DNA of 64,000 nucleotides from Trifolium pratense (GCF_020283565.1 NC_060062.1:27960251-28024250); one strand, 5' to 3'. Counted from the first letter of the stretch, positions 10,456 through 22,764 are shown. Made by a program: numbers and translations. The notes: a model not told the origin generated them from the letters alone.

Positions 10456-13418
10456 ATGTCTCTACCAAGGCTAGGAATTATAGGTGATAAGGAAGATGAA
10501 AACAATCTTACTTTGTTGGAAAAAAGTTTGTGTTTGAATGTTTCAAAACCAAAAGAGTTCAACTACATGGGATTATCATCATCATCATCATCTAATTGTT
10601 CATCAGTGGATAGTCCAGTTCCAAAAATTCAATCTTTTTCTGATGAGACTAAAAGTAATTTGAATCTTAAAGCTACTGAGCTTAGGTTGGGACTTCCAGG
10701 ATCACTGTCACCTGAAAGAGATTCATCAGATCTTTTTTTGAGAAGTTCAAATCAGTTTGATGAAAAGCCTCTTTTTCCTTTGCATCCTCAAAAAGATGAT
10801 CATCTTTTTGAATCAAAGGCTGCTGTTTTAGGTAACAAAAGAGGGTTTTCTGATGCCATGGATGTTTTCTCAGAGGTAAATTTTACCAATTCAATCAAAA
10901 GGGTCTAATGGTTTTAAATTACGTGTTTGTAGCTGCAGTTACGTTGCAAACTTTTATATTGCAATGTCTAAAAATGTTGTTGATGCGGCCGCAATCGCAT
11001 ACTGCAATTTAGAACTATCTATGATCTATCTAAGGAAGTTGGTACTAAAATTTAAGCTCCTCCAAATTTCTTATACAGGGGAAATTGAAGCCTAGCTCCA
11101 AATTGCTAGAGAGTGTTGCGGCGCAGAAAGCAAAAGCCGATGAAATAGTAACAGTTAAGGTTGGTCTTGAGAGGCCTCATGGTGTCGGTGAAAGCAGACC
11201 AAGTCTTAATGGTTCTGTACATAATGGAAATAGCATTGCACCAGCTTCCAAGTAAGTAGGGTGGTGGGAATTAGCATTAGAGTTTGGTTCAAGGTTTTAA
11301 ATAACAGCTCTGTTGCGATTTTTTATACTGCAAAGAATCACGGTCAAGTGACCTAATGCGGCTTGAACTGCAATCGCATTATAGGTTGCAACATCAAAAC
11401 TCATGATGTTGCGGCCCAGGTCACGGTTGTGAACTTTTTTTAAAACTTTGTGTAGCTAATGCTGTTTGAATCGCAATTGCATTACGAATGCGCATGATAT
11501 CGTGGCTCAGGTCGCGGTTGTGAACTTCTTTTATAACTTTGGTCTGTCCTAACAATGGAAATGACCTTTGAATGACGATGACGAGTCTTGTATAGCAGGG
11601 CACAGGTTGTTGGTTGGCCTCCAATAAGATCATTTAGGAAAAATTCACTGACAACTGCTTCAAAGAACACCGAAGAGGTTGATGGAAAATTGGGATCAGG
11701 AGGTGCCGTGTTTGTGAAGGTCAGCATGGATGGTGCTCCTTATTTGAGAAAAGTAGACTTGAAGAATTACGCCGCATATTCACAACTATCATCTGCTCTT
11801 GAGAAGATGTTCAGCTGTTTCACCATAGGTAGGTAGGAATAGGTTCATTTTTCGAAGAAAACAAATTATTGTTTCAATGATTTGTGGCAATTTTTGTGTC
11901 TGGATCAAGTTACTGCTTATGTTAATGTGATTTCAGGTCAATGTGAATCTCATGGAAATCAGATGCTGAATGAAACCAAGTTGAGGGATCTTCTTCATGG
12001 GTCAGAATATGTTATTACTTATGAGGATAAAGATGGTGATTGGATGCTTGTGGGTGATGTTCCTTGGGAGTAAGTTCTCTTTCATTTGTGTACTTCCTTT
12101 TCTTTTACATGATCGATAAGCTATGAAATACTAACACGTCGATGTCATGTTAGACACTAACACGTGTAAGACACCAGACACATTCAATCTTAAGAGTACG
12201 TGCTCACTGCTAAATGTAGATATGTTTTATATAAATAAATGTTTAATTATATATTGAACTCTTGTCAGTTGTCACATTGTAAACATATATTAAAACATAA
12301 TATTGTGATATGAATGATATAGTTAGAGAAATGCAAATTTTGGCATAGGTGGTCCTAGTATAAGGTATATTAATAGATGTTAGAAAACTGGCATTTTTGG
12401 CATAATAAAAGACTGTACAAAAGCAATAATGGCTTGGCTAATAATGGATATAAATCATACTGCACTGTTTACTGTGTTGGTGACCTGTGAGTATAATCAG
12501 AACAATGTGACTTCATCGAGATTAAAATGTACAAACATTTTAAGCCAATTTGAACTTAATGAATGTGACATAGGTCTTGGAAGTGTGATTATTCTGTTTT
12601 CTAAGTTATGCTTACCTTGTTTTAAGTATAAGTAGCCATAAAATTAAATTTGTTAACAATTATTATTGTTTTTTTAATTTTACCTTTCATAGTTTGTTTA
12701 TATTGGCTTATTTAGTGGTTATAAAAAATGTAAAATAATTAATGCAATTAAAAATTTGGAGTCTTATAAAATAGATGCTAATTTAGAAAAAATGTTCTAT
12801 ATTTATGGACATATTTAGTGCATGTTTGGCACCGTGATTTTGCCAAACTCACCGCAATACAAAACTAGTGTTACTAACCTTTCTTATTTCACTTTGATTT
12901 TATAAGGAATGTAGTTGACATAAGTTTGATATCTCAACTCTTTGCAGGATGTTTATTGATACATGCAAAAGACTAAGAATCATGAAGAGCTCCGATGCCA
13001 TTGGTCTAGGTTAGTAGTCCATTCATTTAACACCATCAATCTTCAAAATTAAAATGCATACTTAATAATCTTAAAAAAAGAAGTACTTACGAGAAAATGA
13101 CGGAAATGAATTAAATGCATTCAAGTATGGTGCAGTCGGATCTTTGGTACCGCCCGATCAAGATCGGACGGTTTAGATCTTAATACAATTTTTTATCTAT
13201 ATTTAATATAAAATTCTGAGGTTAAAATCTAAACCGTCCAATTTCAATTAGACGATTATTGACCGCATGCTCTCTGAATGCACATAATTCAGATAAAAAA
13301 AAATGACACAATCCTACTTCAGCTTATTATAATTTCCAATTCAAAGTACAAATTATTGCTGTGGTCCTTTTTTTTTGCAGCCCCTAGAGCAGTTGAAAAA
13401 AGTAAAAGCAGGAACTAA
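10456..13418 (+). CDS. Aux/IAA auxin-response repressor (IAA8/IAA9-like)
   Basis: Six coding exons: 10456-10875, 11079-11251, 11599-11828, 11937-12069, 12948-13009 and 13381-13418. They join in frame to 351 codons plus stop, all with GT-AG borders. The protein is a nuclear co-repressor that binds ARF factors and is degraded through SCF-TIR1/AFB when auxin is present. Domain I is at 76-80 (LRLGL, the TOPLESS-binding EAR motif, in the context [11 protein letters not shown]). The degron VGWPPIR is at 202-208. The PB1 domain (III/IV) runs from about 233 to 325, with [16 protein letters not shown] and [15 protein letters not shown]. The C-terminus is basic, a likely nuclear signal. The MSLPRLG start, the long N-terminus and the overall length suggest the IAA8/IAA9 subgroup. 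ATG 10456 is chosen because it begins that family-typical start. All key motifs are present. Confidence 0.93.
11383..11541. repeat. tandem repeat in intron 2 of the Aux/IAA gene
   Basis: Two diverged copies of a roughly 50-bp block (GCATGATGTTGCGGC, then CGGTTGTGAACTT) lie at about 11400-11450 and 11490-11541. Related GCGGCCGCAATCGCA sequence is in intron 1 near 10985. These look like remnants of one dispersed repeat. Confidence 0.5.
13108..13290. mobile_element. MITE in intron 5 of the Aux/IAA gene
   Basis: The inverted ends GAATTAAATGCATTCA and the complement of TGAATGCACATAATTC enclose a second inverted block built on GGACGGTTTAGAT. The element sits between the splice sites at 13010 and 13380 and leaves both intact. 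Confidence 0.65.
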
Positions 13419-13670
13419 GCAGTATCAATATAATGGTCACACACACTATCCATCTAATTGTCTATGGTGTGAAAATGATTCTGTTTTTTTTTTTTTTTTT
13501 TTTTGTTTTCAGTAAGCTTAATTGCTTTAGTAAGACATGTTAGTGTGAAATACTTATAATATATATATATGTCCTATTGTGAAGGATTTATTTAGTGTGT
13601 GAAATATTGAATTGCATTATATATTGTGGTTTTGTGCGTTGAAGACTATACAAAAAACTGTATAATTCAA
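13419..13670 (+). other. 3' UTR and downstream flank of the Aux/IAA gene
   Basis: This non-coding stretch follows the stop codon, with a long T-run at about 13483-13504. No gene is seen. Confidence 0.5.
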
Positions 13671-14440
13671 CTAGTAAGAGACCCCTGCGATCGTAAGGTA
13701 ATGCTACATTAATTAGCATTTGTATAATAGTGCTAATTTTGGTATAGATTTATATAAATTTTGATATTTAAAGTAGTATGAATGTTAAATAAAGAAGTTT
13801 TTAATAAATTAAAAAATAATAGTATGTTTAAATATGTAAAAATAATAATAAATTGAGTTAATTAAAAAAGTGAAAAAAATAATAGAAACTTATCTTGTAT
13901 AAGATAATTTTTTGAAATTTATATAAGTTAGAACTTATCCCGTATAAAATAAGTTTTTTGAAATTTTTATAATTTAGAACTTGTCTCACGTATGATAACT
14001 ATTTTGAAATTTTTATCAGTTATAATTTGTCCGGTGTATGATAATTAATTTGAAATTTATATAAGTTAGAACTTATCCTGTATAAAATAGTTTTTTTTTA
14101 AAAAAAATTATAATTTAGAATTTGTCTCATGTATGATAATTATTTTAAAATTTTTATAAGTTAGAATTTGTTCCGTATATGATAATTAATTTGAAATTTA
14201 TAAAAGTTAGTACTTATCCCGTATAAAATAGTTTTTTTTTATAATTTAAAATTTGTCTTGCGTTTGAAATTTTTATAAGTTAAAAATTGTCTTGTATATC
14301 ATAGTTAATTTGAAATTTATATAAGTTAAAACTTATCCCGTATAAGATAATTTTTTTAAAAAAAATTGTAATTGGTTAAACTTTCTCGGGATCGATAATC
14401 ATTTTAAAGACAATCTGAGTTAGAACTTTCTCACAAGTGA
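13671..14440 (-). mobile_element. decayed Helitron end with internal tandem repeats
   Basis: CTAG at 13671-13674 is followed by a damaged copy of the terminal hairpin (ACCCCTGCGATCGTAAGGT), matching a minus-strand Helitron 3' end. From about 13885 to 14440 a degenerate unit of roughly 60 bp recurs many times (AAATTTATATAAGTTAGAAC, then TTATCCCGTATAAAATA). The right limit is unknown. Confidence 0.5.
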
Positions 14441-15565
14441 AAAATAAAGACAATCTGAAATTGTTTTAGCAACAAATTCTAAGTTGTTTCATCTTCTAAA
14501 GGAATATTTGTACAAATCCAAACATGTAGCAACATACATAAAAAGAAAAATAAATTCTACTCTATCTGTTTTTCATTTTCTGGATCTATAAAATTGATGG
14601 GAAAAATAAATTTATTTTTATCACGAATCTTTGAAAGTTGTTTGAGTAAAACCCACTATTCCTATCATCTCTCTTTCTTTTGACAGATTTTCAACCCTTT
14701 CTCTTCACATCTTGCATCTGTTTTGTTCTGTAAAAAAAAAACAATGTAAAAAATATCAAAACATTGTGAAGAAAATAAGTTGGTGAAGGAGACAAAACAA
14801 TAAAGCACTTGTCTTTCCCCTATATTTTACTATTGTATTATCAATCTTTTTTGTAGGACTGTTTATGTAATATGTTCCACGGATCTGAGTAAAAGATAGA
14901 AAAAAATTATGAATTTTATTTTGTATCTTATTTTTTTTAATATGCTAATTTCAATTATTTTTTGCCTCAGTGTTTAAAAGAATCATACAAATTAGTTTTA
15001 GCTTGAATCAGGGAAATGATGTTTGCATACCTTACTGTTGTTGTCTTGTGGCCATTGATGAAATTTAGGAAGAAAAAGAAAAAGAAATTATTGAAGATGA
15101 AATGAAAAGAAAAATGAAGAATGCAGAAATGATTAGAGATGATATGAAAAAAAAATGAAGACTGAAATGAGAATGGTTTGATCATTTTTATACCGTCATT
15201 CATCTTGTTGAGAATTTTGTTGTTCTTCATCTTGTTGAGAATTTTGTTCAATGATTCTGCAATATACAAAAAAACTCAAGTTATTAGAAAAAATGTAGTT
15301 GAGGATAACAAATAAATCAAGAAAGAATAAAATGCTAGAAAGAAGAGCTAGAGAGAGAAAGAATAAAATTCATATATGATTTTTCTGAATTTTAAGTTGA
15401 AGAGAAAGATCAGAAAAATGAATGAAACGTGAGATGAAAAATTAGTAAAGATGATATAGAATTTTGAAAAAATGGAAGAGGGGAAAAATTTGAATTTGAA
15501 ATTTTGTCGGATATTGGAAACTTAAAAGAAGTGAAATGGCTCCAATATGGTTTAGTTAAAGCAAC
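14441..15565. other. no gene recognised
   Basis: This is AT-rich sequence. A short direct duplication (TTCATCTTGTTGAGAATTTT) occurs at about 15200-15246. The 100-codon minus frame at 14967-15269 is low complexity and unsupported. Confidence 0.4.
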
Positions 15566-15869
15566 TACATCATCTATCCCGAATTATAAGAGAAAATAAA
15601 TAAATCACATTTATTAAGAAAAAGTAAAACATGAGAATTTGAAATATGTTTTTGTGGGTTTTCCTTGGAATAAGTTGCATAGAAAGATGTAAAAACAATT
15701 TTTATTGGTTGTTGTTTATTGAAAAAAGGGTAGAGAGATAAAATTAAATGCAATTTGCATTTAATTTTATGAGAATAAAGAAAAAACATTTTTGAAAATG
15801 ACTTTCTCCCTTATAATTTGGGACAAAAAAAATGGGTTTTTTTCCCTTATAATTTGGGACGGAGGGAGT
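15566..15869. mobile_element. diverged Stowaway-type MITE
   Basis: The right end TTATAATTTGGGACGGAGGGAG followed by TA is typical in form. The left end is a mutated counterpart (TATCCCGAATTATAAGAG). The sequences just outside, on both sides, share GGCT(C/T)CAATATGG(C/T)TTAGTTA, so the MITE may have landed in, or have been duplicated with, another repeat. Confidence 0.6.
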
Positions 15870-16259
15870 ACTTTAGTTTTCTATGTAACCATGACTTGTA
15901 AGAAAGTAACTTTTTTATGGCTTAGTTGGCTTCAATATGGCTTAGTTAATATCAATTACCCTTAATTTGGACACATGACAGTATTTTAAATAAGGATAAT
16001 TGAGAGTTTTCCAGAATGAATCAACTTTCTTATATAGATTAGATATGAAATATATTAGTTTATGTTACATTTTTTTTTTAAACTTTTTGTTATATGTCTA
16101 TGTCATTCATCTCATGCTTATATTTTTTTATGATAACATTACTGGTCCCCAGCTTGTAACTGTTTTGAATATTGATCAAGATTAATCTAGCAGGCTTAGA
16201 AAAAAATAAAAAGATTATACTAGTATTAAAGTTGTTGTGCTTTGCAAAGGGCAAAGTCT
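15870..16259. other. no gene recognised
   Basis: AT-rich stretch between the Stowaway and the foldback element, with no coding frame that can be supported. Confidence 0.35.
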
Positions 16260-16660
16260 ATGGTGAATAAGTCTCTCAAATTGTGCATCATGCAGTGCAT
16301 CATGCAATGCATCATGCACGAGTAATCGAAAACATTATAACGAATACAAATTTTATAAAATTCATCGTTGGATTGAAAGTTTATATCGTATAGATCATCT
16401 ATAAATTTTTTGAAAAAAATTGAAAATCATTTGATACGTTATTGAGATCCATCAAAATTAACGGTTTATGAATTTTTATTGAATACCGTTAATCTCGACG
16501 AGTCTCAATCATATAAAATGATTTTCAAAAAAAATTTAAAAAATTTATGGATGATCTAAATGATATAAATTTTTTATCCAACGGTGAATTTTGTAAAATT
16601 CGTATTCGTTATAGTGATATGGCTAACTTGTGCATCATGCACCAGTTAATGTGGTTGTGC
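16260..16660. mobile_element. long-arm foldback element with GTGCATCATGCA repeats
   Basis: Two arms of about 170 bp are imperfect reverse complements. For example ATAACGAATACAAATTTTAT at 16337 mirrors AAAATTCGTATTCGTTATAG at 16595. The left arm begins with three tandem copies of a GTGCATCATGCA palindrome-like unit, the right arm with one. It abuts the broken 3' side of the copia element. Confidence 0.65.
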
Positions 16661-16667
16661 ATGTTAG

Positions 16668-19573
16668 ACAATCTGTCAAGTTTCATAGCTTTTGTAAAAC
16701 CATCTGTTACCTGCACTTCAGTCGACTCCATTCATTACTTTCTCTCTAATGAAATGGAACCTGGTCTCCATTCATAATCCAAAGTACCTTTAAGATACCA
16801 AAAGATCCTCTTTGCAGCAGCCAACTGAGATTTTCTACGATCATGCATGAATTTGCTAATCACACTCACTGAATAGCAAACTTCTGGCCTGCTGTTGCAC
16901 ACATACCTCAATGTGCCAACCATCTGTCAAACATTATTGAGTCAACCTTCTCTTCATTGTTGTACTCATCAAGTTTTGTATTTGTCTCTGATGGGTTCGA
17001 AATTGGATTGCAGCCCTTCATTTCGAATTTATCTAGTAACTCACCAATGTACTTCTGTTGATTCACTACTATACCATCCTTCACTATTACAAATTCCATT
17101 CCTAGGAAATATGATAACTTGCCTAGATCAATCATTTCGAACTCTGATTTTAGCTTACACTTCAGCTCTTCGATTTCGTTGGCTTTGCTTCCAGTTATGA
17201 GCAAGTCATCAACATATAGGCAAATTATTACTGTATTTTTGCCATCAGAGTTCAGTTTCACTTTGAACTCTCACTTCACATCTATTTTCTTCTTCTTGTC
17301 TAGCAAGACAATTAGCTTCCAAGTGTGATTTTTCTCAATTGACTTAAGCTCTTCTTCCATAGCCTTCTTCCACTCATTACTCTTCAAAGCATATCTGAAA
17401 TTCACTGGTTCAGAGTTAGCTCGAAGTGCAAAATGAATTAGCTCACCTTTATCATTAACTGCATTGTCATGAGTGACTTCACAATCATTCGCTCTGGCTA
17501 GTACATGCTTTAATCTTTGAGGCCTTGTTGACAGATGAATTCTATCATCACCATCACTTGAACTGTGCATATCTACTTCATGATTGGTACCTTGATTTTG
17601 ATTACCACCATTGACTGGTTCGACTTCTTCATAACCCTCTTCTCCATCTGATTCATCACTTAAATCTAGATAGATATGATTATATTGAACCTCATCTTTG
17701 TGCATAGGATCTATCCTTAAAATCTTAATTGATTTATCACTTTCTTTTTCAATTAAGACTTTAAATCTTTTGAACACATCTAAAGCTTCATTCTTAAGCT
17801 TTATTGTATCCAGCCACAACATTCTTGTATATTCATCAACAAAAGTGATGAAATACTTGCGTCCTCCTAATGATGGCACTTCAAAGGGACCACAAATATC
17901 TGAATGAATCACTTGTAAGGCTGCACTAGCTCTCTTAGGCATATCAGACACAAATGAGTTTCTACTGTGCTTACTCTTCACACATATTTCACGAATTTCA
18001 TTTATGATATTAATTTTAGGTAAGCCAATCACCAATTCCTTAGAATTCGAATTACTCAAGCTCCTAAAATTCAAGTGATCATACCTTTTGTGCCATAATG
18101 CTTCAACATCTTCACTCGTTGTTGTAGCCAGGCACATCATAGCATCAGTTGCAATGTTGCATTTATAGGTCCTGTTCTTTGACAAATTGCACATCAAAAC
18201 CAAACTCTTCATTTTGTCGAACAACTTCAGTGCATTATCTTCCATGTTCATTGAGAACCCTTTTTGCCCCAATTGACCTACGCTAAGCAAATTACACGTC
18301 GTCTTTGTCACATACAGTACCTCCTCAATTATCACGTTTCTACCATTCTTGCTTCTGATGACAATGTTACCAGTACCTTGTGCTGCTAGTTTGCTGTTGT
18401 CAGCCAACCTTATGCTTGTCTTCTTGCTTGCATTAAAGTTGGTTAACCATTATCTATGTGGTGTCATATGATTCGAGCACCCTGAGTCAAGATACCATTC
18501 TTCATTTTTCACATTATCATCACATGTAGTAGCCATCATCAACACAACATTAGCATCACTTTCTTCTGCTGCATTGGCTTCTTGTTCGTCCTCCTTGTAC
18601 CAACACTCATTAGCAAAATGACCATATTTTTCACAATTATAACACTTTACCTTACTCTTATCAAAGTCCCTTTTCTTCTTATTTTGGTTCTTGACAAACC
18701 CTTCTTCTTTGGAAGATTCATGTTTATCATTTATATTGAACTTATCACCATTTTCCCAACTACCTTTTCCTTTCTTTTTGTAGTTCTTGCTACTATCATC
18801 TTTCTTGTTGGCTTGAGCCTGCAGGGCTTGTTGATTCAATCTCTCTGAACCTCTACTAAGCACTTTGATCTCATGTGCTTCTAAAGCACTTTGCAATTCC
18901 TTAATTTTCATAGTGGTTGTATCTTTCGAATACTCTATAGCCACTACTACATAGTCGAAACTTGGAGTTAAAGACCTTAAAACTTTCTCAACTACCATTT
19001 CATCAGTGATATTCTCTCCACAGTTTTGCATTTGATTCACAAGTGCAAGAAGTTTCGAGAAGTAATCACTTACCTTTTGATCTTTCTCCATCACAATTGA
19101 CTCATAGTGTCTTCTATATGCCTACAACTTCACCTTCTTTACTCTGGCTCCACCGTCATGATAGCTTTCAATAATATCCCAGGCCTCTTTAGATTTTGTT
19201 GATTTAGCAATCTTCTGATCAAAGTGTTGAGCATCACAGTTTTGTTAAATGTAGAACAAGGTTTTGCAATCTTTCTTCTTGTTCTCTTTGAATGCATTCC
19301 TTTGTTCATTCGTTGGATTTTCTACCAACTCTTCATAACTATTTAGAACCACATCAAGACAATCTTGAGCTCCAAACTGAGATTTCATCAATGCATTCCA
19401 CCTATCCAAGTTCTTTCCATCAAGAACCAGAATTTTGGTTCCAAAACCATGAGTATTCATCTTGATTTTTTCAAGAAATCAATGCACACAACTCACTCAG
19501 TGTTTCCCCAATTGATTTATCCTCACAATTCACTCGTGTTTCCCTGTAATTGAACCAGGCTCTCGATGTCAAT
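16668..19573 (-). pseudogene. Ty1-copia gag-pol remnant with several internal deletions
   Basis: Read right to left, the order is: gag (to about 18450) with a zinc knuckle, CYNCEKYGHFANEC; the protease start [12 protein letters not shown]; the GAG-pre-integrase and first half of integrase (DICGPFE, FVDEYTRMLW); then a jump to the linker before RT (MEEELKSIEKNHTWKL); a second jump to the later RT (CLYVDDLL, LGKLSYFLGMEF); the post-RT block; and finally the last residues before the RNase H end (TDGFTKAMKLDR) at about 16700. The second half of integrase, the first half of RT and most of RNase H are missing, and stops and shifts break the rest. No second LTR remains at the left, where a foldback element sits. 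Confidence 0.85.
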
Positions 19574-19985
19574 TGTTGGCGCAACAAGAAGCATCAAACA
19601 CACACACTACATAATTTACATAGGCTCAAGGCAAGCCTATGAGCATGAACTCTGTTTCGAGCAACTTTGCTTCGAAATAGATGAGTGAACTTCGAATGAG
19701 GAAGAAGAAGAATACTCTAGATTGCTAATGAAGAGAAAAGAAAAATTTTATTCTTCCACTAATGGGCCATGTAAAAGTTGTATTACAAGTGATACACATG
19801 CTCCTTATTTATACAATCTAAAAGCACACTTGCTTTGAAAATAAGTAACAAACTTCCTAACAAACTAACTAACTTGGTTGTAACTAACTCACTTAGTTAG
19901 TTGTAACTAACTTTATTAACAAACTAAAACTATCGTCCAACTAACCAAGTATCAAATCAGTTGAGAATTATATCATATTCTAACA
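19574..19985 (-). repeat. 5' LTR of the minus-strand copia element, with PBS
   Basis: On the minus strand the LTR starts TGTTAGAATATG and ends TTGCGCCAACA (412 bp, TG...CA). The next bases (19573 leftwards) hold a mutated initiator-Met tRNA binding site, seen as TGACATCGAGAGCCTGG against the usual TGGTATCAGAGC. This fixes the orientation. The matching 3' LTR is absent. Confidence 0.8.
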
Positions 19986-20009
19986 ATACGTACAATACAT
20001 AGCTACTTA

Positions 20010-20190
20010 TTTAGGATTTGGTTTATGGTGTTGGCGATGATTAATCTCCGTCGAAGAACCTGTGGGGCATACGAGGTGAATTTCCCCCCTCCCAACTGAA
20101 TTTACTCGGTACGCATGAGCTAAAAATTGAACCCCTGACCACATGGTTAAGGGGACCAAGACTCTTACCACTTAGACCAATTCATTATTG
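20010..20190 (-). mobile_element. tRNA-derived SINE
   Basis: On the minus strand an A-box-like block (GGTCTAAGTGGTAAGAG) and a B-box-like block (AGGGGTTCAATTTT) are followed by a CTTCGACGGAGATTAATCAT tail. Part of the same tail recurs in HEMA intron 1 near 26735. The ends are approximate. Confidence 0.6.
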
Positions 20191-20354
20191 ATACATTGAA
20201 AATGTTAGTTAAAGACAGCAAAAGTATATTTTAGATTGTAAAGACATTGTTTTACATTTTTAAAATATAAATTATATGAGTTTTAAGATTCTTTTTAAGC
20301 TTAATTAGCATTTTTGTCTCTTAAAGAATTTTTTTATTTTACATTAGTCCCTTA

Positions 20355-21215
20355 GGATGTGTTTGATCCGTAAAAAAATGGTTGCGAGACAGAACAGTAC
20401 TGGACAAGTGACTGAGTTACAAGATAACTTTTTATATTATACTCTGTTTGATAATCAGTGCACAGGAAAAGCAAAAAATACAAAATTTACTATAATACCC
20501 TTTGTAATGTGCAATGTTTGATTCTTGTGCATAGACTAAAATTTGAGTTTATAACATCTGAGTTTATTCCTTAAAAAAAAAACATCTGAGTTTATAACAT
20601 GTCAAAATACAATTAGTACTTAGCTTAATTTTATAAATCTTGGATAAAGTGGAAAATTGTAGTGAATGAATCAATTTCTTCAATTTCCTCACACTCCATT
20701 TTCCTCCCTTGTAATCTCAAGCTCTTATTCACTTTCTTCCTTGTTGCTATCGCCTCCGCTTTCTCCGGTTCCGTTGGTTTAACATATTGGAAGAGTTGGG
20801 TCATGGGGTTTTCTCGTTGGTTTCATAAAGTTTTAATCTTTTATATCAATTGGGTTTCATAAAGTTTTAATCTTTTGAATATTATTTCATGAATTTGTGT
20901 GTATAGTGATAGTCATCAATTACAGTGCACCGGGTAGCATAAGATTGCAATGTAAAAAGGGAATGAATAGGTTTGGAGAATAACAAGAAAGAAGAGGATA
21001 GTTATCCGCTGGACAAAAACGTAATTTCATTTATTTGTCCGCTGGACAAAAAGTTGTCCCCCACTTTAGTGGGTAACAAAAAACTGGACAGTTGTTCTGT
21101 CTTCCGTGACATTTTTGTGTTGTTTTCTTTTTATTTTTTTATTTCTTAAATCAAACGCTGGATAACTATTTTTGTTCTGTCTTGTCCCTCATTTTTTTGC
21201 AAATCAAACACACCC
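20355..21215. mobile_element. PIF/Harbinger-like element, TTA TSD
   Basis: The ends GGATGTGTTTGATCCG and the complement of GCAAATCAAACACACCC are inverted, and the match goes on through the AAAAAAATG and GACAGAACA blocks. TTA flanks both sides (20352-20354 and 21216-21218). No transposase is present. The 66-codon frame at 20662-20862 is treated as chance. Confidence 0.75.
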
Positions 21216-21464
21216 TTAACGATTAAACGTTTTTCTTTGCTCCTTTAAAAATATATCTATTTGTCACATTTTCTATTAAATTTTTGCAGAAAAGGTTAAC
21301 TTTGGTTTTATATTGAAATCGTCTATTTCTCTTCTAATGCGAGATGACTTCTCTTGATTTTCATCTCCAGATTAGGCCAAACTTCATCACCTTCATATTA
21401 GGGTTAATATTGTTTGCCTTAAACTATTGAGAATATTTTATTCTAGATGCATAATATAGTGGTA

Positions 21465-21620
21465 ATTTTTTTTTACTTTCACCACCAGTTTAATCTGGTT
21501 CGGGGTCAGTTTTGACATCAAGTGGTTCAAGTTCCCTCCCAATCGCAGTTGCGGGGATCGAACTGTAATTATTCATACAAAATTCAGCGCCAATCACCGC
21601 TAAACTAACTAACAATTGGT
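21465..21620 (-). mobile_element. SINE (GGTTTAGCGGTGATTGG family), minus copy
   Basis: The perfect 13-bp duplication TAATATAGTGGTA is at 21452-21464 and 21621-21633. The minus strand reads from TTAGTTTAGCGGTGATTGG through a B-box-like TTCGATCCCCGC to AACTGGTGGTGAAAGT and an A-tail. A plus-strand copy is at 24754-24900 and a 3' fragment at 27066-27112. Confidence 0.85.
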
Positions 21621-21849
21621 TAATATAGTGGTAGTTTTGTACATGTACAAAATGTGCACTTGATAGACTTGCTTCACAAGTTATCCAACTACCATAACTA
21701 TTTTTTGTCATAGTTTGTTAGGATTAGTTTCACTTTGTAACTGTCATGTAGTTAAGATGATTTTAGTCCTTTTTTTATAGAAGATTATTCTAGTCCTTAT
21801 GATGTGTAACCAACAATTTTGTGAGTAATGAATTGTTTCCCACCGTGCG

Positions 21850-22614
21850 TGTTGTGAATTCATCGTAAAATCACACCAATAAAAGAACTTGATGTGTGGA
21901 ACAATAGAACGACAACCAATAAACAAGAGGAATAAGCAATAATAATAACAACGATAAAGAAGAAGAAAGAACACATAATTTGTTTGCCCAGTTCGGTCCA
22001 ACAATGACCTAGTATGGGGGAGAGAGCATCCCCTCCGTTCCACTATATCAAAGAGTAACTTTACAAAAAAGTTTCCAATTAGGTTACAAGGATTAATCCT
22101 AATTCTACTCAAAACCGGAATCTCTTCCAGTGGCCAAAAGACTCAATTTGATAAGTGTTTCCCAAGGTGTATTGAATAACTCTTTGCCCAACCTAGAGTC
22201 AACCCAAGAGACAACCCTTTTGTTTCTCTCCAAAAACCCTAGCCTTGATGTTGCGGCAAATCCTTATTCACTAACCCCTCACATGTTGCTCTCTTATTCA
22301 CTAACACTCCCTATTTATAGAAAAATATATGCCTAAAAATTAGTAACTATTTTAAAATAAAACAAATCCAAGTCAGAGTGTCCTCCAAGATAAAAATAAT
22401 TTTTTTTCACAAAATCAGCAAAGATGCAAAATTCTGGTTCCGTGTTGCGCCTCGCGCAGCCCTACCTGCGCCTCGCGCAGGAGGCATAAACCAAAATCCT
22501 GAAAGCAGAACAAGCATGCGCCTCGTGCAGCTACCTCTGCGCCTCGCGCAGCCAACAAATTCTACACATATTTTTCTGACTTCTGGTAACTGAGATTTCA
22601 AGGCATAGTCAACA
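21850..22614 (-). mobile_element. solo LTR with GC-rich repeats
   Basis: The 765-bp block starts TGTTGACTATGC and ends GAATTCACAACA on the minus strand. Flanking pentamers (GTGCG and GTGCA) are a near-perfect 5-bp duplication. It has a TATA-like TATAAATAGGGAG near 22310 (minus) but no primer site or coding sequence next to it. Near its upstream end are four copies of a GC-rich unit (CTGCGCGAGGCGCA), at odds with the AT-rich surroundings. The retroelement family is not recognised. Confidence 0.75.
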
Positions 22615-22764
22615 GTGCACCTAATTTGTATCAATTTTGCTTGGTTCAGCGCTCATTTTCTTCTTCTCTTCCCCTATGGTCTGCAACAATGGTGCTTGAG
22701 ATTCTCTTTTCAAAAAAAAAAAGTTGTACCATTCATCATGCAACATTTGTTTTTGGGTACATAT

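Noticed and set aside
14967..15269. 100-codon minus-strand ORF
   Set aside because: Low complexity (Asn/Lys/Phe-rich), no domain, no splice or promoter context, in AT-rich DNA.
20662..20862. 66-codon ORF with a hydrophobic start like a signal peptide
   Set aside because: It lies within a non-autonomous Harbinger-like element and has no continuation.
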